A stretch of DNA of 32,137 bases from a virus. Position numbers and translations under genes: made by a program. Of this stretch, positions 1-6,242 are shown piece by piece; position 1 is the stretch's first letter; every line of letters begins with the position of its first letter. Location of the stretch: the IMG/VR virus record IMGVR_UViG_3300032087_003428, positions 1 through 32,137 of that record, one strand, 5' to 3'. Under the pieces are notes generated by a model. It was given only the letters and a program-made list of their open reading frames with translations, was not told the DNA's origin and searched no databases.

Positions 1-190
1 CTTTTAGAATAATATTAAAACGATAATCGCGGAAGTCTTTTAAAAGATCCTGCTGATAATCGAATGCTTTGAAAGGAATTAGACCTTTCTGTGGGTGTGA
101 GATACGGCAGTAGTTTGTTGTAAAGTAAACCGGATCTTTACCGGCTTTAACAATCTCTTTTAGAATCTCTTGCTTTGTAAGCGCAGCCAT
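1..190 (-). CDS. Terminase large subunit (gp17-like), N-terminal fragment
   Basis: The packaging motor ATPase/nuclease that loads DNA into the prohead; only the first 63 residues lie in the window and the gene continues beyond base 1. The reading frame starts at ATG 190, one base after the TAA of the preceding gene, with GAAGAGC just upstream as a ribosome binding site. Visible features are the DPVYFTTNYCRISHP segment at about residues 19-33, the GLIPFKAFDYQQDLL stretch at 36-50 (an aromatic-x-Q pattern like the adenine-binding Q motif) and RFNIILK at 57-63. In the family this last segment leads directly into the Walker A region, which is cut off here. The order and spacing match T4 gp17-type terminases of marine myoviruses. 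The family call is confident; ATPase and nuclease residues cannot be checked. Confidence 0.85.
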   Translation of the reverse strand, partial: MAALTKQEILKEIVKAGKDPVYFTTNYCRISHPQKGLIPFKAFDYQQDLLKDFRDYRFNIILK

Positions 191-191
191 A

Positions 192-734
192 TTAGCTCTT
201 CACGTTTGAAGGCTTTTTGGCTTTGTCTCTCCCTAATGCAAGAAAATCTCTGATTGCTTTATCAACGCGCTCTTCATCAGAGCCGCCGTTAACCTCAACA
301 ACGTCAGTCAAACCGCCGATGCGATAATCACAATGAGCCTGTACGTCGGTGCGGTAGTTGGAAATACGCTGCACTAAAACGTGTGGCTCACCTTCCTTTG
401 TTAAGGCTAGTGTATCACCCGTGACGGCTTTGTATTCTTTCTTTAGGAAGCTGGCAATGTCTTGTAAACGCTGCTCGATCTCGCCTTCAAAGCCTTTGTC
501 TTGGACTTCTTTAATTCTTGTCTCTGCTTGGTATGTAATACGTAGAATCGGACCGTGGAACTTAACACCAAAACCATCCATTACGCGACGATCATGAATG
601 TAGTGCCCGTTCTCTCTTTTAAGACCTACTTCTCTTGCTTTATCGTCTGCCTGTAACGTAGCGTCATGCGCTCCGTCATAAGCATTAGCAGCCGCTTGGC
701 TGATTCCTTTTACAATGTCGTATACTGATGCCAT
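192..734 (-). CDS. Unknown 180-aa protein immediately upstream of terminase
   Basis: A soluble, charged protein of 180 residues that I do not recognise. The frame is open 30 codons further upstream, but the ATG at 734 is preferred: it sits one base after the TAA of the preceding gene and is preceded by CAGGGAACAATAAC, a good ribosome binding site, whereas the extension would overlap that gene by about 90 bases. There are no membrane segments or cysteine clusters. The N-terminal 50 residues are helical and alanine-rich, the middle (about 75-130) mixes strands with a basic helix, and the tail is lysine-rich. Its position directly before the large terminase suggests a packaging role such as small terminase or a head-completion protein, but that rests on context alone. 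Confidence 0.6.
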   Translation of the reverse strand: MASVYDIVKGISQAAANAYDGAHDATLQADDKAREVGLKRENGHYIHDRRVMDGFGVKFHGPILRITYQAETRIKEVQDKGFEGEIEQRLQDIASFLKKEYKAVTGDTLALTKEGEPHVLVQRISNYRTDVQAHCDYRIGGLTDVVEVNGGSDEERVDKAIRDFLALGRDKAKKPSNVKS

Positions 735-735
735 G

Positions 736-1119
736 TTATTGTTCCCTGTTTGGTCTCCATCCTTCTGTCCATCTTTCTTCTCTTCCTTCGATGTAACGAA
801 CATAACATTTAAAGCAAGCTTCAAATTTATTCATATACAAATCATCGCGAGAATGAAAAGAATATTTGGAACATACAGGACAAGTCCTTTTATGATCTCT
901 ATTAAGTAGTTTTTTGTTTATTAAAAATCCGTCTGCTTCTATTTTGTCTTGAGATTCAGCATTCTTCGCAAACTTCTGCTGCTCTTGAATGGACTGCTGA
1001 AGATATTCTTTCTCTTTATCTTCATCCCAAAAGCGTTTTGGATTGTGTGTGGCTTCCTCACCATACTTTTGCGAAATGGCTTTTTCTAATTTAACGATAT
1101 AATCTTGTTTGTCGCTCAC
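736..1119 (-). CDS. Zinc-ribbon protein, unknown function
   Basis: A 127-residue protein with a GTG start at 1119 that overlaps the TGA of the preceding gene (GTGA), so translation is probably coupled. The N-terminal 60 residues are highly charged and helical with coiled-coil character. The C-terminal third carries two CxxC knuckles, C80-P-V-C83 and C102-F-K-C105, separated by 18 residues, the layout of a four-cysteine zinc ribbon, followed by a tryptophan-rich tail ending WRPNREQ. Zinc ribbons of this size commonly bind nucleic acid or partner proteins. The gene lies two positions before the large terminase and is a candidate DNA-recognition factor for packaging, though it could equally be a transcription factor. 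No specific family was recognised. Confidence 0.65.
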   Translation of the reverse strand: MSDKQDYIVKLEKAISQKYGEEATHNPKRFWDEDKEKEYLQQSIQEQQKFAKNAESQDKIEADGFLINKKLLNRDHKRTCPVCSKYSFHSRDDLYMNKFEACFKCYVRYIEGREERWTEGWRPNREQ

Positions 1120-1565
1120 TGTTTCGCAATCTCCGCTGAAAGTGCAAAAATCCCTAACGAAGTAAGGGTTCCGATACCAAAGCCGAGAGCAACCATGAAA
1201 GGCTCAGATCCTGGCTTTTGTTTTGTAACCAACTCCATAAGGCGGTCGTTCTCTGCAGCCTTAAGAATCATCATTGATTCGTACTTATCTTTCCAAGCAT
1301 TAATCTCAATGTCTTTGTAATCTAAGCGAAGCTCGTAGTTTTCTTTCTGTAGCTTTAATTCATACTCTACGCGAACATCACATTCTTCGTCCGAGAATCT
1401 CTTATCGTTTAATACTCTTGCCGCAGCATCCAGAGACAGTAGAACTCCGTCAAACGGAACAGGGTCACCTTTCTTGACAGAAAGGACCGTGTTTTCTTCG
1501 GCGTATGCTATATTTGGTGCTAATAATGAAAAAACCAAACAAAAGAATAATAATTTTTTAGCCAT
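1116..1565 (-). CDS. Spanin-like envelope protein (signal peptide plus C-terminal membrane helix)
   Basis: A 149-residue protein with a clear Sec-type signal peptide: basic MAKK, a hydrophobic core at about 5-19, and a likely cleavage site after A22 (AYA-EE). The mature part contains the KKGDPVPFDGVLL segment (31-43), a charged helical stretch at about 60-115, and a hydrophobic helix at about 123-144. This layout, exported coil tethered by a C-terminal helix, recalls unimolecular spanins, but no lipobox is present, so outer-membrane lipid anchoring is not supported. It begins inside the end of the preceding gene (8-base overlap) and ends in a GTGA overlap with the next. I have seen this family beside the following coiled-coil membrane protein in other phages; a lysis role is inferred, not proven. 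Confidence 0.6.
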   Translation of the reverse strand: MAKKLLFFCLVFSLLAPNIAYAEENTVLSVKKGDPVPFDGVLLSLDAAARVLNDKRFSDEECDVRVEYELKLQKENYELRLDYKDIEINAWKDKYESMMILKAAENDRLMELVTKQKPGSEPFMVALGFGIGTLTSLGIFALSAEIAKQ

Positions 1566-1965
1566 TTCTCAATCCAAAAGCGTCAGCAATATCTCTTGCT
1601 AACTTTTCTGGATCATTATACCCTTCGTCTACAAGCTTTTTAAGTTCTGATTCTTTGCGCTTGTCTAGAAGTTTGCCCTCTTTCTCGTACTGGTCTTTAA
1701 GATCTTTTGTAATCTTTAGGTGCTGCTCAAGTCTAAGGTTTTTCTCTGTCACTTCCGTATTGTGGATATGGGAGAGTGTCTCCATTTCTTGATCGTGTTG
1801 GTCTCTCTTGGCATCAAGTAAGTCTAAAACACGAGTTATCAAGACGGCATTGCGCATAAGAGCAGAAGCCAACGCTGCACCTATAAACAATAGGACAATA
1901 ACGATTGCCCACCAAAACTTTTTAGCCCAAAGCCAAGCTTGTTTTGCTAGTAATTTAATTTTCAT
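1558..1965 (-). CDS. i-spanin-like protein (N-terminal anchor plus coiled coil)
   Basis: A 135-residue protein with a short basic cytoplasmic start, one strong membrane helix at about 17-38 (FWWAIVIVLLFIGAALASAL), then a long charged helix with heptad character from about 45 to 115, ending DPEKLARDIADAFGLRNG. A type II inner-membrane protein with a periplasmic coiled coil is the standard layout of inner-membrane spanins (Rz type), which fuse the inner and outer membranes in the last step of lysis of Gram-negative hosts. It starts in an ATGA overlap with the holin-like gene and its stop lies within the start of the next membrane protein, as in Rz/Rz1 arrangements. Other membrane-anchored coiled-coil roles are possible. 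Confidence 0.55.
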   Translation of the reverse strand: MKIKLLAKQAWLWAKKFWWAIVIVLLFIGAALASALMRNAVLITRVLDLLDAKRDQHDQEMETLSHIHNTEVTEKNLRLEQHLKITKDLKDQYEKEGKLLDKRKESELKKLVDEGYNDPEKLARDIADAFGLRNG

Positions 1966-2177
1966 CGGTCACCAAATCCTTTTAGTTTTGTAACGGCATC
2001 AATCACTGTTTGACCGCCAATATAAACTGTCGTAATTATAACCCAATCAGAAGACTGTAAATCAGAAAAAATTAGCAGCCCTGTGGCGGTTGCCCAAGCC
2101 AATAACTTTCTGGACACTAGCTTGTCCAAGCCTCTATCTAGTATATGCTGTACTCTGCTGTTTTCGTTCTCGGCCAT
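1962..2177 (-). CDS. Small holin-like membrane protein
   Basis: A 71-residue protein starting at ATG 2177. This start is chosen over one 22 codons upstream because GAGGGAGC lies six bases before it and because the longer form would run into the divergent gene's coding region. After a charged N-terminus come two hydrophobic segments, about 26-41 (LLAWATATGLLIFSDL) and 45-62 (DWVIITTVYIGGQTVIDA), and a short basic tail, which is a two-helix hairpin typical of small holins. Holins form inner-membrane lesions that time lysis. It heads a run of overlapping membrane-protein genes that look like spanins, supporting a lysis cassette. No endolysin is adjacent in the window, which keeps the call tentative. 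Confidence 0.5.
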   Translation of the reverse strand: MAENENSRVQHILDRGLDKLVSRKLLAWATATGLLIFSDLQSSDWVIITTVYIGGQTVIDAVTKLKGFGDR

Positions 2178-2191
2178 TTGTTTGCTCCCTC

Positions 2192-2199
2192 TATAAATA
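2192..2199 (+). promoter_or_regulatory. T4-late-type promoter element (TATAAATA)
   Basis: A perfect match to the T4 late promoter box TATAAATA lies in the 37-base divergent gap, 15 bases before the ATG of the only plus-strand gene. Late genes of T4-like phages are read by a gp55-type sigma from this box without a -35 element, and no convincing sigma70 -35 is present here. Against it, a start site about six bases downstream would leave a leader of only about ten bases. An identical octamer occurs antisense inside a coding region at 12063-12070, so chance matches do happen. Confidence 0.35.
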
Positions 2200-2214
2200 G
2201 GTTCATAGATCTTT

Positions 2215-2970
2215 ATGTCTAAACGTATAAAACTTAAATTCAAGAAAATGCTGAAGAAAGCAGAGTTTGTTCATGCTGATTTAGAGTATCACGAAGAGTT
2301 GGTATTTGAAGCAAAAGCGGATTTCAACGAAGCATTCCTAGAAAGAATTCAAAAAATGTCAAGGCTAAAGAAAAGAGCCTGGGAAAGACACTTGAAGAAG
2401 GTCAATAACGAAAGAGCTAAACAACTTTTAGAGCAAGCTGAAAAAGAAAGAAAAAAGAAATCAGAAGGTGGACAACTTCCTGAGCAACTAGAAGGGGACT
2501 TGAGCCTTGCAAAGAATAAAGAAATCTTTGTTGATGGTGAGACAAAAGAAGAGTTTTACCTCAATCCCGACGAAATAGAAAACAATGATGATAATAAATC
2601 AAGCGTAATTAAAAAACTTTATCGCAAAATTGCAAGTGATACACACCCCGACAAACTTCAAGCTTCTGGCTTTTCGGAAGGCGAAATAGCGAGAAAAGAA
2701 AGTATCTTTAAAAAAGCGAAAGAAGCATACGAAAGAGATAACTGGTATACCCTCTACTCTATAGCAATTGATCTAGGAATATCTCCTGGCGATATTGACG
2801 ATAAGCATATAGATTGGATTGAGGAAGACATCAAGCTAACAATGGGTCGTATTTCCCGCATAGGTCAATTGTTTGTGTGGGTGTGGTATACATCCACCGA
2901 TGAAGGCAAAGAAAGAGTGATGGACCAATACTTTAAGCAAATTTATAAATGGCCACCTGAAAAGACTTAA
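2215..2970 (+). CDS. J-domain (DnaJ-like) protein
   Basis: A 251-residue protein, the only plus-strand gene here. The first 85 residues are very rich in Lys and Glu and look like a long helix or coiled coil. The J domain lies at about 128-190: helix II KKLYRKIAS, the HPD signature at H144-P145-D146, then helix III with FKKAKEAYERDNWYTLYSIA. J domains stimulate the ATPase of Hsp70 (DnaK), so the protein probably recruits a host or phage chaperone, with the N-terminal helix or C-terminal part choosing the client. There is no glycine/phenylalanine linker or zinc domain as in full DnaJ, so it is a class C type. It is divergent from the lysis genes and convergent with, and overlapping by four bases, the 21-aa ORF that follows the nuclease fusion. 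Confidence 0.8.
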   Translation: MSKRIKLKFKKMLKKAEFVHADLEYHEELVFEAKADFNEAFLERIQKMSRLKKRAWERHLKKVNNERAKQLLEQAEKERKKKSEGGQLPEQLEGDLSLAKNKEIFVDGETKEEFYLNPDEIENNDDNKSSVIKKLYRKIASDTHPDKLQASGFSEGEIARKESIFKKAKEAYERDNWYTLYSIAIDLGISPGDIDDKHIDWIEEDIKLTMGRISRIGQLFVWVWYTSTDEGKERVMDQYFKQIYKWPPEKT

Positions 2971-3032
2971 TTCTTCTTTTTCTTTTTAAATGCCAAGCCG
3001 CCTAGAAGCGCTTCCCAGAATGCTGCGTTCAT
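2967..3032 (-). CDS. Tiny 21-aa ORF, hydrophobic helix with lysine tail
   Basis: Reads MNAAFWEALLGGLAFKKKKKN. Its ATG overlaps the TGA of the nuclease fusion (ATGA) and GAGGA stands eight bases upstream inside that gene, so translational coupling is likely. The stop overlaps the stop of the convergent J-domain gene by four bases, so the ORF exactly fills the gap. The first 15 residues form a small hydrophobic or amphipathic helix and the last six are five lysines and an asparagine, a plausible membrane- or nucleic-acid-binding peptide. Function unknown; the strong ribosome site argues that it is translated. Confidence 0.45.
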   Translation of the reverse strand: MNAAFWEALLGGLAFKKKKKN

Positions 3033-6000
3033 TGATTAATCCTCGCGTATCCATTATTCTTGTCAATGGAAATCTCCATATCAACGATGTCCTTTAGAGA
3101 ATCCAAGTGAGAAATAAGAATAACTGTCTTGAAATACGTTTTAACTAGATCAAGCATCCGAATAAAGCCTTCCATATTCTCTGCGTCCAAAGCCGTTCCT
3201 GGCTCGTCTAAAATAAAGATGTTGCCCTTTGGTAGCGAGGACACAGATAGAAGCGCCAAACGTATGCCCATTGATGCTAGAGTCTTCTCTGCACCCGAGC
3301 CCATCTCAATAGGTCGGGCTTCGTAGTTGGGATGCTTGATAAGCACATCCAACTTATTACCAGACTCTTGGAAGAAAACTTCAAAGTCAACAATGTTTGA
3401 GATTGTCTTTGCAATCTCTTCGTTGATGACAGGCAGTCGTCTCTTGATAATATCATAAGCAATACCGTTGGAATGCATACAACGCATAAACAAATCATAA
3501 GCAGCATACTCGGCACGAATATCCAACAATTCTTGTTTCTTCTCTATCAGAGATTCTACCTTCTGCTCAAGAGAACCGATCGTTCTGTTGTGAGTTGATA
3601 GCTTTGCCTCAAAAGATTCTATATGCTTCTTGGTATCAGCAATCTTCTTTTCAACCTCATCGCGAGAAGAAATGAGGTTTTCTATATTCTGGATTGTTTC
3701 TTTGTTGTCTTCATACAAAGCAATCTTATCATTGGTCTCGTTAAGTTCGGTAGTTAGCGTCTTGATCTTCGCAAACAACTTTTCAATAGAAACTTTATTA
3801 TCGCGCTTTTCAATCTCAATACCGTTTTTCGCAACGATAGTTTCGTTGTAACTATCAATCAAAGCAACCATCTCCGCAGAATCTACGGACACGAACTTCT
3901 GCTTGTAGCCCTTTGCTTCTTCAATCTTTTTTATGATTGCCTTTTCAAGCATAGGCATATCAACAGAAGCGCTGTGCGCATCTGAGATAAATTTACAAGA
4001 TGTAACATACGCGTTTCCGCAAGGAACCTCGTCAAGAAGTGTGAGCTTCTTTGTCATTCCCTTGTAATCATTATCCATTATGCGAGCACGATTAACAGTT
4101 TCATCATAACGACGCTTAAAAATATCGTATTGCTTTTTCTCTTCCAACAAATCTTCAATATTGATGGTCGTCAAAAAATCGTCATAGCGGCTCAACATTT
4201 TGTCGAACTCTGTTATCTCTTCTTTTAATTCGCTGATGTTAGTTCTTGTATCCTCGATATTATTCGTTAGCTGCGTCCTTCTTTCAAGAAGCTTCTTGAT
4301 ATTTAAACGCTCTGTTGGAATAGAATCAATCTGCTCTGTTAAGCTCTTGTGGTCTTCCTCATGAGTTACAAGGCGTTTACGAAGCATAGAGCAAGTAGTG
4401 TTATCTATTTCAAGTTCCTTCTGTGCCTCTTCGCAATGAACCTCCGCAATTGCTATGTCTTTATCGTAGTCTACGTCACCGATACGTCGAAGAACGGCTT
4501 TTAGGTCAGAAGAGTCTTCTTTTGCCAGCTTAAACTTCTTCTCAAAGATCTCTAAATCCAAGAACTTAGCAAGGATCTCCTTACGTTTTGTAGACCCTTC
4601 CTTAATAAAGCTCAAAGAATCAAGCTGACTAGCCATAGACGTCAGCAAAAAGTCTTCAATCGTGCCAAACTGCTTGCGAATGTTGGCATCAGTTTCGTTA
4701 CGGGTTGTGCCGTTGAGACTCAAATCACCGTCCTGTGTGAAGTCCAAGAATGTTCTGGCCTCATTAGTTTCTACACCCTTGAGGCGCTTTACATACTTCT
4801 CTGACTTTCTCTCAATGGTATAAGTCTTCTCGCCAATCTGAAGCTCTATCGTACCAATACAGTTCTTTTTGTTTTGATTGATGATGTTATAGTTCTTGCG
4901 CTCGTTCTTTGACGTTGTATTGAACATAGTGTAAAGCATACCATCAATAACAGATGACTTACCTGAATAGTTCTTACCAAAGATTCCCACAATACCGTTA
5001 AGGTTTGTAAAGTCAAGGGTGTTGTCATCGCCATAGTTGAACAGATTGTCCCACTCAAAGCGATTAATATTCCAATTTACGTTTCTCGCAATGTCTTCGT
5101 TCTCTTCAATGTGAGAGTTATACTTGCGGTTTAGCTCGTAGATCTTCTGGATTGTGTCTTCTGTGGGCTCATAGTCCTCTAAATACTCGCGCATTAGACG
5201 TTCCTGAACCGCAACGTCTCGTAGATTCTCAACCTTAAAGTTCTTTCCAAGACTAATCTCGCCTCTTTCGCCTGCTGCTCTGTTCAGGAACGAGATTGAT
5301 TCAGGCTTGAAGCGAGACTTTGCAACCTCAACAGCCTTGCGCATTACGTCTAGAGGCAGGTTGTTGTTACTTACAAGACGCAGGCGCGCACCAGAAGGAA
5401 TATTTGTACCCTTTGGCATCCGACCCTTTGGTGTTAGTTCAATAGTGACGAAAGGCTTAGGGTTTAGGAGAACGTGATGTTTGACAGTAAAGTCATCTTT
5501 ACTACGAATTTCCCAAGTTAAGAATCCTTTATCATTGGTTTCGCCGTGGTTCTGTTGGACAGTGGAGCCGCAATAACGCACACGACCTTCTGTGTCAAGA
5601 ATTTGGTTTGTCTTGTGAATGTCTCCGAGCATTGCAAAGTCGTGACCAGCGAACACTCCAATGTCATGATCGCCGTGATCCATAACCCAACCAACGTCAG
5701 TGGATACTCCACCGATCGCACCGTGATACAAAGCAATGTTAATCCGAGATTGGTCACTTGGCGCAACCCAGTTGTCCTCGTCAAACACAGATAGCACATT
5801 GAGCGCGAGATCGGGCTCTAGAACGGTTTCACCCGCGTTCTTGAGTAGGTAAAGGTTTGGAAGATTCAAAGCGCTTACAATGGGCGACAGAGCGTCCTGG
5901 CGGCTGCTGTTCTTCAAGTTGCCGTCGTGGTTTCCGCAGATCACGTATGTCGGCGCGATCGCTTCAAGATTTCTGAAAAAATCTGAGCATAGTGCTACGA

Positions 6001-6169
6001 ACTCCGGAGAGATTTGGGTTTTTGTGTGGGCAATATCGCCGCAGTGAACAATGTAATCTACGTTTTCCTTACGAAGAATCTCGTAAAGCTGTTCGAATAC
6101 TTTCTTGTATTCATAATGATATTTTAAATTCTTTATATGCGTATCCGCAATGTGAGCAATCTTATACAC
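3029..6169 (-). CDS. Mre11-Rad50 (SbcD-SbcC, T4 gp47-gp46) fusion nuclease-ATPase
   Basis: One 1,046-residue polypeptide carries both halves of the recombination nuclease that T4 encodes as gp47 and gp46. Residues 1-240 are a metallophosphoesterase: D9-T-H11, G44-D45-IAH, G79-N80-H81-D82, H149 and GHDFAMLGDIH at 175-185. From about 385 comes the Rad50/SbcC ATPase: Walker A GIFGKNYSGKSS at 395-406, long coiled coils at about 540-910, ABC signature GSGAEK at 957-962, Walker B IFILDEP with D988-E989, and the H-loop histidine at about 1021. At the coil apex the usual CxxC zinc hook is replaced by C717-x7-C725. The complex resects double-strand ends for recombination-dependent replication and host DNA breakdown. 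The start is GTG, with AGGGGAT upstream. It follows a likely promoter/operator and is coupled to a 21-aa ORF. Confidence 0.92.
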   Translation of the reverse strand: MYKIAHIADTHIKNLKYHYEYKKVFEQLYEILRKENVDYIVHCGDIAHTKTQISPEFVALCSDFFRNLEAIAPTYVICGNHDGNLKNSSRQDALSPIVSALNLPNLYLLKNAGETVLEPDLALNVLSVFDEDNWVAPSDQSRINIALYHGAIGGVSTDVGWVMDHGDHDIGVFAGHDFAMLGDIHKTNQILDTEGRVRYCGSTVQQNHGETNDKGFLTWEIRSKDDFTVKHHVLLNPKPFVTIELTPKGRMPKGTNIPSGARLRLVSNNNLPLDVMRKAVEVAKSRFKPESISFLNRAAGERGEISLGKNFKVENLRDVAVQERLMREYLEDYEPTEDTIQKIYELNRKYNSHIEENEDIARNVNWNINRFEWDNLFNYGDDNTLDFTNLNGIVGIFGKNYSGKSSVIDGMLYTMFNTTSKNERKNYNIINQNKKNCIGTIELQIGEKTYTIERKSEKYVKRLKGVETNEARTFLDFTQDGDLSLNGTTRNETDANIRKQFGTIEDFLLTSMASQLDSLSFIKEGSTKRKEILAKFLDLEIFEKKFKLAKEDSSDLKAVLRRIGDVDYDKDIAIAEVHCEEAQKELEIDNTTCSMLRKRLVTHEEDHKSLTEQIDSIPTERLNIKKLLERRTQLTNNIEDTRTNISELKEEITEFDKMLSRYDDFLTTINIEDLLEEKKQYDIFKRRYDETVNRARIMDNDYKGMTKKLTLLDEVPCGNAYVTSCKFISDAHSASVDMPMLEKAIIKKIEEAKGYKQKFVSVDSAEMVALIDSYNETIVAKNGIEIEKRDNKVSIEKLFAKIKTLTTELNETNDKIALYEDNKETIQNIENLISSRDEVEKKIADTKKHIESFEAKLSTHNRTIGSLEQKVESLIEKKQELLDIRAEYAAYDLFMRCMHSNGIAYDIIKRRLPVINEEIAKTISNIVDFEVFFQESGNKLDVLIKHPNYEARPIEMGSGAEKTLASMGIRLALLSVSSLPKGNIFILDEPGTALDAENMEGFIRMLDLVKTYFKTVILISHLDSLKDIVDMEISIDKNNGYARINQ

Positions 6170-6188
6170 GTTATCCCCTAAAACAAAA

Positions 6189-6218
6189 CTCTATCACCAG
6201 TATACACCAGTGATAGAG
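6189..6218 (-). promoter_or_regulatory. 9-bp inverted repeat over the -10 region: operator candidate or terminator
   Basis: Perfect 9-base arms CTCTATCAC (6189-6197) and GTGATAGAG (6210-6218) are separated by 12 bases; arm centres lie 21 bp apart, two helical turns, so both face the same side. The arms bracket the -10 hexamer, an ideal place for a dimeric repressor. Read as RNA from the upstream gene, the same sequence is a 9-bp stem followed by UUUUGUUU, an acceptable intrinsic terminator for the 192-aa gene. Both roles could hold: stop read-through from upstream while controlling the new promoter. No repressor gene is visible in the window. Confidence 0.5.
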
Positions 6219-6226
6219 CCTGTCAA
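6199..6226 (-). promoter_or_regulatory. Sigma70-type promoter for the nuclease fusion
   Basis: Reading the minus strand, TTGACA (6226-6221) is followed after a 16-base spacer by TATACT (6204-6199), a perfect -35 and a five-of-six -10. Initiation would fall near 6192, giving a leader of about 22 bases that contains the AGGGGAT ribosome site (6179-6173) before the GTG at 6169. It lies in the only sizeable non-coding gap of this block, directly after the preceding gene's stop. This predicts early expression by host RNA polymerase, apart from the late virion genes. Confidence 0.6.
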
Positions 6227-6242
6227 GTGTTATTTTAGATTA

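Noticed and set aside
735-824. Upstream 30-codon extension of the 180-aa gene before terminase
   Set aside because: It would overlap the zinc-ribbon gene by about 90 bases, while the internal ATG at 734 has a good ribosome site and a one-base junction.
2178-2243. Upstream 22-codon extension of the holin-like gene
   Set aside because: It would run into the start of the divergent J-domain gene and lacks a ribosome site; ATG 2177 has GAGGGAG six bases upstream.
3005-3014. Perfect 10-base palindrome GAAGCGCTTC
   Set aside because: No loop or T-run, and it falls inside the 21-aa ORF; too short to distinguish from chance or a simple restriction-type site.
5546-5794. 82-codon plus-strand ORF opposite the metallophosphoesterase domain
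   Set aside because: It lies wholly antisense to codons with conserved nuclease motifs, has no neighbours on its strand, and its product has no recognisable pattern; it is a shadow of the real gene.
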